DNA of 49,370 nucleotides from Gordonia desulfuricans NBRC 100010 (lineage in GTDB: Bacteria > Actinomycetota > Actinomycetes > Mycobacteriales > Mycobacteriaceae): positions 1-49,370 of the forward strand of contig NZ_BCNF01000071.1 in assembly GCF_001485495.1 (NCBI RefSeq), read 5' to 3'. Below, in pieces: positions 16,013 to 24,061 of this stretch (within the stretch, counting starts at the first letter, position 1; every line of letters starts with the position of its first letter). Both the position numbers and the translations under genes were made by a program. The notes beneath the pieces were generated by a model. That model saw only the letters and a program-made list of their open reading frames with translations. It made no database searches and had not been told where the DNA came from.

Positions 16013-16864
16013 ATGAGTGCACACACCGACCCGCTGCGACTGGCCCTGTGGCAGTGCGCACCGATCGACGATCCGACGATCGACGACGCAGATGTGGTGG
16101 AGCGCAATCTCTCCCGGCTCGAGTCGGTGCTCGTCGAGGTCGCCGGGCGTGCGGATGTGCTGATCACCCCGGAGATGTTCGTCTGCGGCTACCGCCTCGA
16201 CGCCGCGCAGGCGCGGGCCCGCGCCGATGCCGTCACCGGACCGATCGCGACGCGGGTGGCCCAACTGTGCACCTGGTACGGCGTCGCCGTGCTGTACGGG
16301 TGTGCCGAACTCAGCCGGCCCTCCGACCGACCGGATGCAGAAGTATCGGATGCACCGGTGTACAACGCGATCCGACTGGTCGATGCCGGCGGACGTCTCC
16401 TGGCCACCCACCACAAGACGCACCTGTTCGGCGACATCGACGCCCGTGCGGTCTCCGCCGGGTCGCAACCGCCGCCCGTCGTCGAGTTCGACGGCTGGAA
16501 CCTCGGGCTGCTCACCTGCTACGAGGTGGAGTTCCCGGAGATGGTGCGATGCCTCGCGGTGCGCGGCGCCGATGTGGTCTGCGTACCGACCGCCAACATG
16601 CCGGCCTACGACGAGGTGCAGCGAATCCTGTTGCCCGCCCGGGCACTCGAGAATCAGGTGTTCCTCGCCTATGCCAACCACGTCGGTGCCGAAGCCGATC
16701 TCGCCTACGGTGGGCTCAGCGAACTCCTCGGACCCGACGGCACCGTGATGGTGCAGGGCGACCGCGACGAGGAAGTGCTGTACGGCAGCTGCGATCGCGC
16801 CGAACTGGACCGCTCGCGGGCCGGGCACACCTATCTCGCCGACCGCCGGCCGGACCTGTACTAG
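16013..16864 (+). CDS. davA: 5-aminovaleramide amidohydrolase (nitrilase superfamily)
   Basis: 283 aa of the carbon-nitrogen hydrolase (nitrilase) superfamily. The Glu-Lys-Cys triad is visible: Glu in DVLITPEMFVCGY, Lys in HHKTHLFG, Cys in LLTCYEVEFPE. The family hydrolyses amides and nitriles through a Cys thioester. Placed directly after a davB-like gene, it most probably converts 5-aminovaleramide to 5-aminovalerate and ammonia (EC 3.5.1.30). The ATG at 16013 is preferred to the in-frame upstream start at 15923, which would overlap davB by 77 bases and add a Pro/Thr-rich tail. A GAGG precedes it at long spacing. It is certain as a nitrilase-fold amidase; the substrate is inferred from context. 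Confidence 0.85.
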   Translation: MSAHTDPLRLALWQCAPIDDPTIDDADVVERNLSRLESVLVEVAGRADVLITPEMFVCGYRLDAAQARARADAVTGPIATRVAQLCTWYGVAVLYGCAELSRPSDRPDAEVSDAPVYNAIRLVDAGGRLLATHHKTHLFGDIDARAVSAGSQPPPVVEFDGWNLGLLTCYEVEFPEMVRCLAVRGADVVCVPTANMPAYDEVQRILLPARALENQVFLAYANHVGAEADLAYGGLSELLGPDGTVMVQGDRDEEVLYGSCDRAELDRSRAGHTYLADRRPDLY

Positions 16865-17257
16865 ATCCTGCGCATGCCCCGCGAGATCCGAAGTGGGGTT
16901 GCGTCGGCCAACCCCGTGGCCGGGACGGCACATCTCTACTCTGGGGCCAGGGCCGCGCTCTCGGCGTTTGGTTCGACCAGCGTTTGGTGCGGTTGCGGAT
17001 CGCGAGTACGGCGAGAGCCGCCGAGGAACGAGTCACCCACCGTGGAACCGACAACCCCGCCGAACACGTCCTCAAAGCTGCCGCCGAAGCCGGCAATGAC
17101 TGCGACCTGCGCGCACCCAAGGTCGTGGGTGTCGTCGGGAGTGTACCGGCGGTTCGCGGAGCGTGGGGCGGGAGGCAGGGCGACACCGCCCCGTGTGGCC
17201 TGTGGTGGGTGCACTGGTTCGGCACGTCTGTCCGACGGTGGACGTATCCTTGCCGAT
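16865..17257. other. Intergenic region davA-dinB, no clear gene
   Basis: 393 bases. A hairpin at 16895-16915 (GGGGTTG, seven-base loop, CAACCCC) may end davA transcription, though no U-tract follows. The rest shows no convincing coding frame on either strand. The right edge carries TATCCT (17245-17250) seven bases before the GTG of the polymerase gene. Confidence 0.5.
16895..16915 (+). terminator. Hairpin after davA
   Basis: Perfect seven-base-pair stem GGGGTTG/CAACCCC with a seven-base loop, 31 nt after the davA stop. There is no T-run, so at best it is an actinobacterial I-shaped terminator. Confidence 0.4.
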
Positions 17258-18454
17258 GTGAGCGCGCCCAGCCCACACCGATACCGGTGGCTGCTGCACA
17301 TCGACCTCGACCAGTTCCAGGTTGCGGTGGAACGTCTGCGCAGTCCGGATCTGGTCGGCGAGCCGGTGATCGTCGGCGGCAACGGAGACCCCACCGAGGC
17401 GCGCAAGGTGGTCACGTGTGCGTCGTATGAGGCCCGCGCACAGGGGGTGCGCGCGGGGATGCCGCTGCGCAGTGCCTACCGCAAACTGCCCGACGCGGTG
17501 TATCTCCCGCTCGACATGCCCGCCTACGACGCGGCGTCGGCGCAGGTCATGGACACCCTGCGCGGCTTCGGCCATCCGGTGGAGGTGTGGGGCTGGGACG
17601 AGGCGTACATCGGGGTCGGTGATCTCGACGAGCCCGACCATGCCGCCGGATCGGCGCACGAGCAGCACGAGCAGATCGGGGACGCCCAGATCCTGCAGAT
17701 CGCCACCGACATCCGGGCGGCCGTCGCGGACCGGTGCGGCCTGGCGAGCCGCGTCGGGATCTCCGACAACAAGCAACGCGCCAAGATGGCCACCGGTTTC
17801 GCCAAACGCGATGTCACCGGTGTGGCGTCGGGCCTGTCCCTCGACCTGCCGCCCAAGGTGTTCCTGCTCGACGCCCGCAACTGGAATCCGCTGATGGGCG
17901 GGTCACCACCCATCGACCTGTGGAGTGTGGGACCCCGCACCGCCGACAAACTCACCGACATGGGCATCACCACCGTCGACGCACTCGTCGCCACCCCGCG
18001 CGAGGTCCTGATCGAGCGGTTCGGGCCGCACCAGGGCAACTGGCTGTACGTGCTGTGCCGTGGCGGCGGTGACTCCACCATCACCGTCGAGCAGTGGGAG
18101 GCCAAGTCGCACTCGAAATCCCGCACGTTCCCGGCCGACCTCACCGACCCCGATCAGATCGCCACCGCCGCAACCGAACTCACCGACGAACTCCTCGACC
18201 AGGTTCGTGCCGAAGGGCGCGTGGCATTCCGGGTGGCCGTCACCGTGCGAACCTCGACGTTCTACACCCGAACCAAGTCGATGAAACTGCCCGCCCCGAC
18301 CACCGACCGCGACGCCATCGTCCCGAATGTCGCCGGTCTGCTGACGAGATTCGACGAGGGACGCCCGATCCGGCTCCTCGGCGTCCGCCTCGACCTGGTC
18401 CCGGGAGACGAGCAGAACAGGGCAGACGAGCAGAACAGGGAGGTCACGTCATGA
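17258..18454 (+). CDS. dinB: Y-family DNA polymerase IV, DinB2-type
   Basis: 398 aa, a translesion DNA polymerase. The palm metal ligands are Asp16 (LLHIDLDQF) and Asp114-Glu115 (VWGWDEAYIG). The fingers block EARKVVTCASYEARAQGVRAGMPL, the helix-hairpin-helix IDLWSVGPRTADKLTDMGI and a little-finger domain (SKSRTFPADL onward) are present. The sequence resembles mycobacterial DinB2 more than DinB1; no terminal beta-clamp motif is obvious. The residue at the steric-gate position, normally Phe or Tyr and reported as Leu in mycobacterial DinB2, is Gln21, so sugar discrimination may be weak. GTG 17258 follows TATCCT by seven bases and lacks a ribosome site, fitting a leaderless start; the longer frame back to 16874 was rejected. 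The end overlaps the lipase gene (ATGA). Confidence 0.86.
   Translation: MSAPSPHRYRWLLHIDLDQFQVAVERLRSPDLVGEPVIVGGNGDPTEARKVVTCASYEARAQGVRAGMPLRSAYRKLPDAVYLPLDMPAYDAASAQVMDTLRGFGHPVEVWGWDEAYIGVGDLDEPDHAAGSAHEQHEQIGDAQILQIATDIRAAVADRCGLASRVGISDNKQRAKMATGFAKRDVTGVASGLSLDLPPKVFLLDARNWNPLMGGSPPIDLWSVGPRTADKLTDMGITTVDALVATPREVLIERFGPHQGNWLYVLCRGGGDSTITVEQWEAKSHSKSRTFPADLTDPDQIATAATELTDELLDQVRAEGRVAFRVAVTVRTSTFYTRTKSMKLPAPTTDRDAIVPNVAGLLTRFDEGRPIRLLGVRLDLVPGDEQNRADEQNREVTS
18406..18440 (+). repeat. 18-bp direct repeat at the dinB-lipase junction
   Basis: AGACGAGCAGAACAGGG occurs at 18406-18422 and again at 18424-18440, giving the DEQNRA-DEQNR tail of the polymerase. The second copy runs into AGGGAGG, the ribosome site of the next gene. 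Confidence 0.8.
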
Positions 18455-19395
18455 CCCGATGGTTCGGTATCGCGCTGATCGCCGTGGTGGCCGCGCTGGT
18501 CGCCACCCCGGCGCGCGCGAACGCCGCCCCGCTGCCGGTCACGTATTCGTTCCTCTCCGGAATCCAGGCGGAACTGGCCGACCCGGGCGGCTCACTGCCC
18601 GGGACCAACGACTTCGACTGCCGTCCCGGCCGCGACCATCCGCGGCCGGTGATCCTCGTCCACGGCAGTGGCGGTGGGCGCCAGACCAACTGGGGCACCC
18701 TCGCCCCCGTACTCGCCAACGCCGGCTACTGCGTCTATGCCCCCACCTACGGGGCACTCGGCGACGTGTGGCCGGTGTCGGTGCTCGGCGGCCTCGGCCC
18801 CAAACCCGACAGTGCCTGGCAGCTCAAGGAATTCATCGACCACGTCCGTGCCGCCACCGGCAGCGACCAGGTCGACATCGTCGGACACTCGCAGGGCACT
18901 GAGATCCCCACGTACTGGATGAAGTATCTCGGCGGCCGCGGGCACGTCGCCCACTATGTGTCGCTCGCACCGTACTGGCGGCAGGGCCCCGACGACGATG
19001 ACAGCCGCGGCGAGGCGATCGCGGGATTCCGCACGCTGCTGGGCGTTCGGCAACCCGCTCGGCCCGCATGTCCGGATTGTGTTGCACCGCCGCAAGATCT
19101 GGATTTCAACCGTGCGGTCCGCGAACCGACGCCCTACCTGCCGGGTGTGCAGTACACCAACATCGTGACCCGCGACGACGAGATCGTCACGCCCTATGAC
19201 GTCGGCATCCTGGCCGGCCCGCCCGGAACGACGGTCCGCAACATCACCGTCCAGGACGGCTGCCCGATTGACCACTCCGACCACATGTCGATCGTGGCCA
19301 ACCGGCGGTCGTCGGCCCTGGTGCTCAACGCACTCGATCCGGCGCACCCACGACCTGTGCCCTGCGTACCCGTGGCACCGGTACTGGGCGGGTGA
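18451..19395 (+). CDS. Secreted lipase/esterase, alpha/beta hydrolase
   Basis: 314 aa. A Sec signal peptide (MTRWFGIALIAVVAALVATPARANA) is followed by an alpha/beta-hydrolase fold of the EstB/lipase class 2 family. The oxyanion-hole strand is PVILVHGSGGGRQTNW, the nucleophile elbow is VDIVGHSQGTEIPTYW, the probable acid is in NIVTRDDEIVTP, and the catalytic His is in IDHSDHMSI. Conserved Cys residues suggest disulfides, consistent with export. It probably hydrolyses short- or medium-chain esters outside the cell. ATG 18451 overlaps the polymerase stop and has GGGAGG eight bases upstream. Coupling of a lipase with a translesion polymerase has no obvious functional sense and may only reflect compact packing. 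Confidence 0.87.
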   Translation: MTRWFGIALIAVVAALVATPARANAAPLPVTYSFLSGIQAELADPGGSLPGTNDFDCRPGRDHPRPVILVHGSGGGRQTNWGTLAPVLANAGYCVYAPTYGALGDVWPVSVLGGLGPKPDSAWQLKEFIDHVRAATGSDQVDIVGHSQGTEIPTYWMKYLGGRGHVAHYVSLAPYWRQGPDDDDSRGEAIAGFRTLLGVRQPARPACPDCVAPPQDLDFNRAVREPTPYLPGVQYTNIVTRDDEIVTPYDVGILAGPPGTTVRNITVQDGCPIDHSDHMSIVANRRSSALVLNALDPAHPRPVPCVPVAPVLGG

Positions 19396-19589
19396 GCGGC
19401 ACGATCCGAGACGTGTCGAATCCCCTGTCGGCCGATGTCGGGTACGTGGCCGCGTCGGGGGTGTCACCACTCTGCGTGGGTTGCCGGGATTTCGACTCGG
19501 GTCCTCGCTCCGCTCGGTCCCGGCTCAATCATCGTGTGGGGATGCGGCCGACGCTCGATCATCGGTGGTGGATGCGGCCGCCCGCTCGA
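19396..19589. repeat. Intergenic region with REP-like element
   Basis: 194 bases between convergent lipase and TetR genes. Positions 19489-19533 carry a REP-like element (TTTCGACTC ... GGCTCAATCA) closely matching 22-66. No gene is seen. Confidence 0.6.
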
Positions 19590-20204
19590 TCAGCGTGCGA
19601 CGTAGGTGCTCATCATCCGCACGAAGGCGTCGACGGTCCGGTCCATCGAGGCCTTGTCGGCGGTCATCACATAACCCATGGTGAGGCCGTCGGTCACGGC
19701 GATGACGGTCGGCGCGATCTCCTCGGCCGGTGCCGACCAGCGGAAGCCGCCGATCCGGGCGAACTCGCGCAGCATCCGGATGACCAGCTCGTTGTAGCCC
19801 TTGTAGAGATGTGCGGCCAGCGGCTCCAGACCGGGCGTGCGGCGGGCGAACAGACCCAGCGACAGCAGTGCGTACTCGCGGGTGGGGTTCTCGACGACGT
19901 CGTTGGCGAAGGCCTCGATCCCAGCGCGGGCCACATCCTCCGGCGGGAGATCGGCGATCGCCCCCTGCGACTCGAGGGCCTCGACACGTGCGGTGAGCGC
20001 GGCCAGCTCCTCGTTGATCCCGTGCTCGACGACGGCCGCGAGCAGCTCGTCGCGATTGTCGAAGGCGTAGAACAGGCCGGACTGGGGGACACCGGCCTCT
20101 TCGGCGATCCGCCGGGTGGTCGCATGCTCGACGCCCTCGGTCGCGATCACCCGCAGCGTGGCCTCGATGGTCAGTCGGCGTCGCTCCGCGACGGACAACC
20201 GCAT
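19590..20204 (-). CDS. TetR-family transcriptional regulator
   Basis: 204 aa. The N-terminal helix-turn-helix is clear: RLTIEATLRVIATEGVEHATTRRIAEEAGVPQSGLFYAF, with the typical GLFYAFDNRDELL end of TetR DNA-binding domains. The helical C-terminal domain would bind an unknown ligand and form dimers. ATG 20202-20204 has AAAGGAAC upstream. It lies 92 bp downstream of the SulP gene, same strand, so it might share that transcript, but the gap allows its own promoter. The target is unknown. Confidence 0.88.
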   Translation of the reverse strand: MRLSVAERRRLTIEATLRVIATEGVEHATTRRIAEEAGVPQSGLFYAFDNRDELLAAVVEHGINEELAALTARVEALESQGAIADLPPEDVARAGIEAFANDVVENPTREYALLSLGLFARRTPGLEPLAAHLYKGYNELVIRMLREFARIGGFRWSAPAEEIAPTVIAVTDGLTMGYVMTADKASMDRTVDAFVRMMSTYVAR

Positions 20205-20296
20205 GCTTTTGTTCCTTTCGGTCGGTGACACCCGGCCGTTCAGGTCGGAATGCTCCCGATGGCCGCGCCCGGATCGCCGGGCAGGATGGACAAATC

Positions 20297-21982
20297 CTAG
20301 CCTGACGAGTCCGGTCGGGAGGCGAGGGCCACATGCTTGCGCGCATGTGCGACGGCGTCGTCGAGTGAATCCATCAGATGATTCTCGTGGCGGAGGGAGT
20401 CGATCACGCCCACTCCGGTGAGCAGCGTGAGGTGGTCGGGCTGCACCCCCTTGATGATCACCGTGATCCCGCGGGACTCCAGGTCGGTGACGATCTCGGC
20501 CAGGGTGTGCGCACCGGTGGCGTCGAGCATGCCCAGATGCGACATCCGGATGATCACCACCGACACCGGTACGGCGTCGGCGCCCTCGCTGATCGTGGTG
20601 GAGATCCGCTCGGCCGCGCCGAAGAACATCGCCCCGTCGAGTCGCAATAGCGCGATGTGCTCGTCGCCTGGCCGTGCCGGGCCCGGCAGCGGTTCGCGGG
20701 TCACGCTGGAGCGCCGGGCCACCTGCCGCAAGGCGAAGAATGCGGCGACGACGATGCCGATCTGCACCGCCTCGATCAGGTCGAAACACACGGTGATGAC
20801 CGCGGTCAGCACGAAGATCGCCGCGTCGGAGCGGGTGGACCGCAGGATCTTGCGGATCGTCGACGCCGAGATCATGCGGAAGCTGGTCACCATCAGCACC
20901 CCGGCGAGGGCGGCGAGCGGGATCGTCGAGACGGGCCCGGTGGCCAGGTAGACCACGCCGAGCAGGAACACGGCGTGCACGATCGCCGCGACCCGGGTGC
21001 GGGCGCCGGACCGCACGTTGACCGCGGTGCGGGCGATCGCACCGGTGGCCGGCATCCCGCCGAACAGTCCTGACGCCATCGACGCCAACCCCTGACCGGT
21101 GAGTTCACGGTCGGGGTCGTACGGCCCGGTCGGGGACATCGTCGCGGCCACCCGCGCCGACAGCAGCGACTCGATCGCGGCGAGTGCGGCGATCGCGAGC
21201 GCGGCCCCCGTCAGCGACTGCAGGGCGGCCGGGTCGACGTGCGGCAGCACCGGGGCGGGCAGCGACGACGGCAGCTCGCCGATGCTGGCCACGTCGATGT
21301 GGGTGAAGTGCACCACCAGGGTGACCACCACGATCGCGGTGAGCGATTCGGGGATGGCGCGGTGGATACGGGGGAGGACGGCCATGAGCACGGCGATCGC
21401 GGCGACCACACCGAGGGTGGTCCCGGCTGCGGCCCAGTCGGCGTGCACGATCACCGTCCACGCCGCGGGCAGGGTGCGCTCGCCGGTGGGGGTGGCCGCG
21501 GCGAAGGCCGCCGGGACCTGCTGCAAGAAGATGATGACCGCGATCCCCAGGGTGAAACCCTCGATCACCGGCCACGGGATGAAGGTCACCGCGCGGCCGA
21601 GCCCGACGGCCCCGGCGATCAGCACGATCAGCCCGGCGAGCACCGAGACCAGGGCGATACTGCCCAGACCGTGATCGGCGACGATCGGGGCCAGGATGAC
21701 GGCCATCGCACCGGTCGGACCCGACACCTGCACATGAGAACCACCGAAGATCGCGGCCACGAGCCCGGCGACCACCGCGGTGATCAGTCCCGCCGCCGCA
21801 CCCACCCCCGACGAGATGCCGAAGGCCAGGGCGAGCGGGAGGGCCACCACCCCGACGGTGATGCCGGAGACGATGTCGATCTTCCACGACGACCGCAGAC
21901 CCGCGTAGTCGCCGGGGCCGGGCAGCAGCCGGCGCAGCCGCCGCGCGGCGGTGCCCATCCCGGCAGTGGCTGCCGGGGTCAC
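20297..21982 (-). CDS. SulP/SLC26 anion permease with STAS domain
   Basis: 561 aa. The membrane part has the SulP start (WKIDIVSGITVGVVALPLALAFGISSGVGA), the signature block FGGSHVQVSGPTGAMAVILAP, and about twelve to fourteen helices to LIEAVQIGIVVAAFFALRQVA. A STAS domain closes the protein (LLRLDGAMFFGAAERI ... MLDATGAHTLAEIV); the usual phosphorylatable Ser of anti-sigma-antagonist STAS domains is Thr here. SulP proteins move sulfate, bicarbonate or other anions; the substrate cannot be fixed. GTG 21980-21982 overlaps the ArsR stop (GTGA), so the pair is co-translated and the ArsR protein probably controls it. Confidence 0.9.
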   Translation of the reverse strand: MTPAATAGMGTAARRLRRLLPGPGDYAGLRSSWKIDIVSGITVGVVALPLALAFGISSGVGAAAGLITAVVAGLVAAIFGGSHVQVSGPTGAMAVILAPIVADHGLGSIALVSVLAGLIVLIAGAVGLGRAVTFIPWPVIEGFTLGIAVIIFLQQVPAAFAAATPTGERTLPAAWTVIVHADWAAAGTTLGVVAAIAVLMAVLPRIHRAIPESLTAIVVVTLVVHFTHIDVASIGELPSSLPAPVLPHVDPAALQSLTGAALAIAALAAIESLLSARVAATMSPTGPYDPDRELTGQGLASMASGLFGGMPATGAIARTAVNVRSGARTRVAAIVHAVFLLGVVYLATGPVSTIPLAALAGVLMVTSFRMISASTIRKILRSTRSDAAIFVLTAVITVCFDLIEAVQIGIVVAAFFALRQVARRSSVTREPLPGPARPGDEHIALLRLDGAMFFGAAERISTTISEGADAVPVSVVIIRMSHLGMLDATGAHTLAEIVTDLESRGITVIIKGVQPDHLTLLTGVGVIDSLRHENHLMDSLDDAVAHARKHVALASRPDSSG

Positions 21983-22353
21983 GGCCGCGTGACCGGCGGC
22001 AGCGACGAGATGGCGTCGAGTTGCTCGCGCTGGGCCTGCAGGGTGTCGGCGAGGAAGGTGCGGGCGATGACCAGCAGCTCGGACACCTTCGGGTGCTCCA
22101 GCTCGTAGAAGACGGCGTTGCCGGTACGTTCGCCGCGCACCACGTGGTGGCGTTTGAGCACGGCGAGATGCTGCGACATCGTGGTCGGCCCGATGTCGAT
22201 GATCGACAGCAGCTCGCTGACCGGGGTGGGGGCGCCGGCGGCACTGAGCACCTCGAGCACACGGATCCGTGCGGGGTGGGCGAGTGCCTTGAACAGATTG
22301 GCCTTGATCTCGTAGAGCGGCTGGTCGGGGCTCGGCTGACCGGTGAGCGGCAC
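21979..22353 (-). CDS. ArsR-family repressor of the SulP operon
   Basis: 124 aa winged helix protein: ANLFKALAHPARIRVLEVLS, the recognition part IDIGPTTMSQHLAVLKRHHV and the wing VRGERTGNAVFYEL are canonical ArsR/SmtB. It has no Cys and no metal-binding His cluster, so classical metal or persulfide sensing through Cys is excluded; the signal is unknown. GTG 22351-22353 is chosen for its CTGGAG ribosome site; longer in-frame starts give low-complexity sequence. A perfect dyad at 22384-22399 sits about 30 bases upstream and is the probable operator. The gene overlaps the SulP permease by four bases. Confidence 0.88.
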   Translation of the reverse strand: MPLTGQPSPDQPLYEIKANLFKALAHPARIRVLEVLSAAGAPTPVSELLSIIDIGPTTMSQHLAVLKRHHVVRGERTGNAVFYELEHPKVSELLVIARTFLADTLQAQREQLDAISSLPPVTRP

Positions 22354-22383
22354 GGGGTACTCCAGGAGTCGGGATCGCGAGAT

Positions 22384-22399
22384 ATCGACGAGTCGATAC
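22384..22399. promoter_or_regulatory. Perfect dyad, probable ArsR operator
   Basis: TATCGAC-GA-GTCGATA, a perfect 7+7 inverted repeat with a two-base spacer, inside an AT-richer stretch (22380-22452) directly upstream of the ArsR start. A second weaker dyad (ATATCG/CGAAAT) lies around 22421-22437. Autoregulation by binding here is inferred. Confidence 0.6.
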
Positions 22400-22470
22400 C
22401 GAAGACCGTAGATGGCGGAATATCGGATTACGAAATAGCGAAAACCAGAATACCACAGGTGGGCGGGTGG

Positions 22471-22549
22471 TCCCCCGTGTAGCGGACACCCGAACGGGGG
22501 ACACGGCAACGGGGGACACCGAACGGGGGACACCAGGATCGGGGACAGA
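22471..22549. repeat. Short tandem repeat AACGGGGGACAC with an inverted copy
   Basis: Units begin at 22494, 22509 and 22523 (14-15 base period), with a degenerate fourth near 22539. GTCCCCCGT at 22471-22479 is a perfect inverse of ACGGGGGAC at 22495-22503, so a 9-bp hairpin with a 15-base loop can form. It sits between the 3' end of the sixA-like gene and the ArsR promoter. A terminator or protein-binding role is possible. Confidence 0.6.
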
Positions 22550-22583
22550 ACGGCCCGGTGACAGGGCCGGCGCCCCCGGGCGA

Positions 22584-23069
22584 TCAGGCCCGGGGCACAC
22601 GGACCCCGAGCAGATGGGCCTCGGGATCGGGGGCCAGACCGATCTCGGACCACTCGGTACCGATGGTGACCACCGCATACGCCGACGTCGGGAACCGCGG
22701 GATCTCGCCGTCGGGATCGAGGGTCAGTGCGGTCGCCGGCATTCCCGGTTCGTGTCCGACGACGAGGACCGTCGACGCATCGGCCGGGACATGGATGCGC
22801 AGTGATTCGAAGATGTCGCCAGGCGTACCGCCGTAGATGTCGTCGACGAAGGTGGTCGGTGCGGTGATGCCGGTGCGCTCGAGGGTTTGGCGGGTGCGGG
22901 TGGCCGTCGAGCACAGCACCGCGTCGACGCCGAGGCCCTCCTCGGCCATCCACTGCCCGGCCAGGGCGGCCTCCCGGATACCGCGGTCGGCGAGGGGACG
23001 CCGGTGATCGGTGACGCCGGCCGGGTAGGCGGACTTGCCGTGGCGCAGGAGGACGAGGGTGCGGGTCAT
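22584..23069 (-). CDS. SixA-type histidine phosphatase
   Basis: 161 aa of the histidine phosphatase superfamily, SixA branch. The RHG motif is at residues 9-11 (LVLLRHGKSAYP), followed by PLADRGIREAALAGQW, CSTATRTRQT, and the second catalytic His in VLVVGHEPGM. SixA proteins remove phosphate from phospho-histidine or act on other small phosphoesters; the real substrate in actinobacteria is unsettled. ATG 23067-23069 is the start. Divergent to the permease gene and upstream of the arsR-sulP operon on the same strand, but 230 bp away with its own repeat region between. Confidence 0.86.
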   Translation of the reverse strand: MTRTLVLLRHGKSAYPAGVTDHRRPLADRGIREAALAGQWMAEEGLGVDAVLCSTATRTRQTLERTGITAPTTFVDDIYGGTPGDIFESLRIHVPADASTVLVVGHEPGMPATALTLDPDGEIPRFPTSAYAVVTIGTEWSEIGLAPDPEAHLLGVRVPRA

Positions 23070-23161
23070 GGCTGGATTATCTCCAGGTCACAAAGAATCC
23101 GGCACAGATCAGGGTGTCCTGGGGCAGTTGCCGGACCGATTTCTGCTCTAGCCTGGTGTGC

Positions 23162-24046
23162 GTGCATTCCTGGGTTCCCGCGCTGCTCGCCGTTCTGGCG
23201 GCGCTGCTGATCGCGTCGGGAACCGTCCTGCGGCAACGATCGTCCCGCGAATCCGGGGCGATCACCTGCGCGTGGTGGCTGGGCGCGGGGATCGCGATCT
23301 GCGGGTTCGCCCTGCAGGCCGCGGCCCTCGGACTGGGCTCGATCCTGCTGGTCCAGCCCCTGGTGGTGCTGGCCGTGCTGTTCGCCCTGCCGCTGGAGGC
23401 GTGGGCCGATCACCGTCACCCGGCCGCGCGGGAGTGGGTGTGGGGAGGGGTGCTGGTGATCTGCGTGGGCACCTTCCTGGTGATCGCGAGACCCGAGCCG
23501 TCGATGCGACGGCCCGACGACCTGATCATCTGGATCAGCGTGGCGTGCGTGATCGCGCTGGTGGTGCTGTGCGTGTTGTGTGCACGACGATCCAGCCCGC
23601 ACTATCGGGCGCTGTTCTACGGGCTGGCGGCCGGCACCCTGTTCGGGGTCAGTGCGCTGCTGGTCAAGACGATCGTCTACCAGCTGATCCACCATCCGGC
23701 GCATATGCTGCTGCACCCCGAGATCTATCTGTTCGTGGTGGTCGCGACGGCGGCCGTGGTGGCCCAGCAGAAGGGGTTCGGCGCCGGTGATCTGCAGACG
23801 TCGTTCCCCGCGATGAACGTGATGGAACCGGCCGTGGCGATGATGCTCGGCGTGATCCTGCTCGGCGAGAACCTCAAGGTGTCGGTGCCGACGGCACTGT
23901 TCCTGGGGTTCGTCCTCGCGGTGATGATCCGCTCGGTGGTCGAACTCGCCAAGGAGTCGGCGGTCCGCTGCGGCCACCTGCCGGCCCCGGCGGTCAGCGC
24001 GGGACCGGCCGGGGTGGCCGGAGAGGACATGTCGATCAGGCCCTGA
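23162..24046 (+). CDS. DMT-type (EamA-like) membrane permease
   Basis: 294 aa with about nine or ten hydrophobic helices in the drug/metabolite transporter pattern (for example AITCAWWLGAGIAICGFALQ, GSILLVQPLVVLAVLFALPL, WVWGGVLVICVGTFLVIA, LAAGTLFGVSALLVKTIVY, AVAMMLGVILLGENL). The LLGEN block near the C-terminus is typical of DMT family carriers. The substrate is unknown. GTG 23162 is preferred because the hydrophobic protein starts there and TAGCCT (23149-23154) lies eight bases upstream (leaderless); GTG 23156 is an alternative. It is convergent with the flavodoxin gene. Confidence 0.82.
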   Translation: MHSWVPALLAVLAALLIASGTVLRQRSSRESGAITCAWWLGAGIAICGFALQAAALGLGSILLVQPLVVLAVLFALPLEAWADHRHPAAREWVWGGVLVICVGTFLVIARPEPSMRRPDDLIIWISVACVIALVVLCVLCARRSSPHYRALFYGLAAGTLFGVSALLVKTIVYQLIHHPAHMLLHPEIYLFVVVATAAVVAQQKGFGAGDLQTSFPAMNVMEPAVAMMLGVILLGENLKVSVPTALFLGFVLAVMIRSVVELAKESAVRCGHLPAPAVSAGPAGVAGEDMSIRP

Positions 24047-24061
24047 CCTGAAAGGTCGGGA

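Noticed and set aside
16936..17415. Minus-strand frame between davA and dinB
   Set aside because: Half of it is antisense to dinB, composition is mixed, no ribosome site; only a short GFGGSFEDVFGGVVG stretch looks protein-like.
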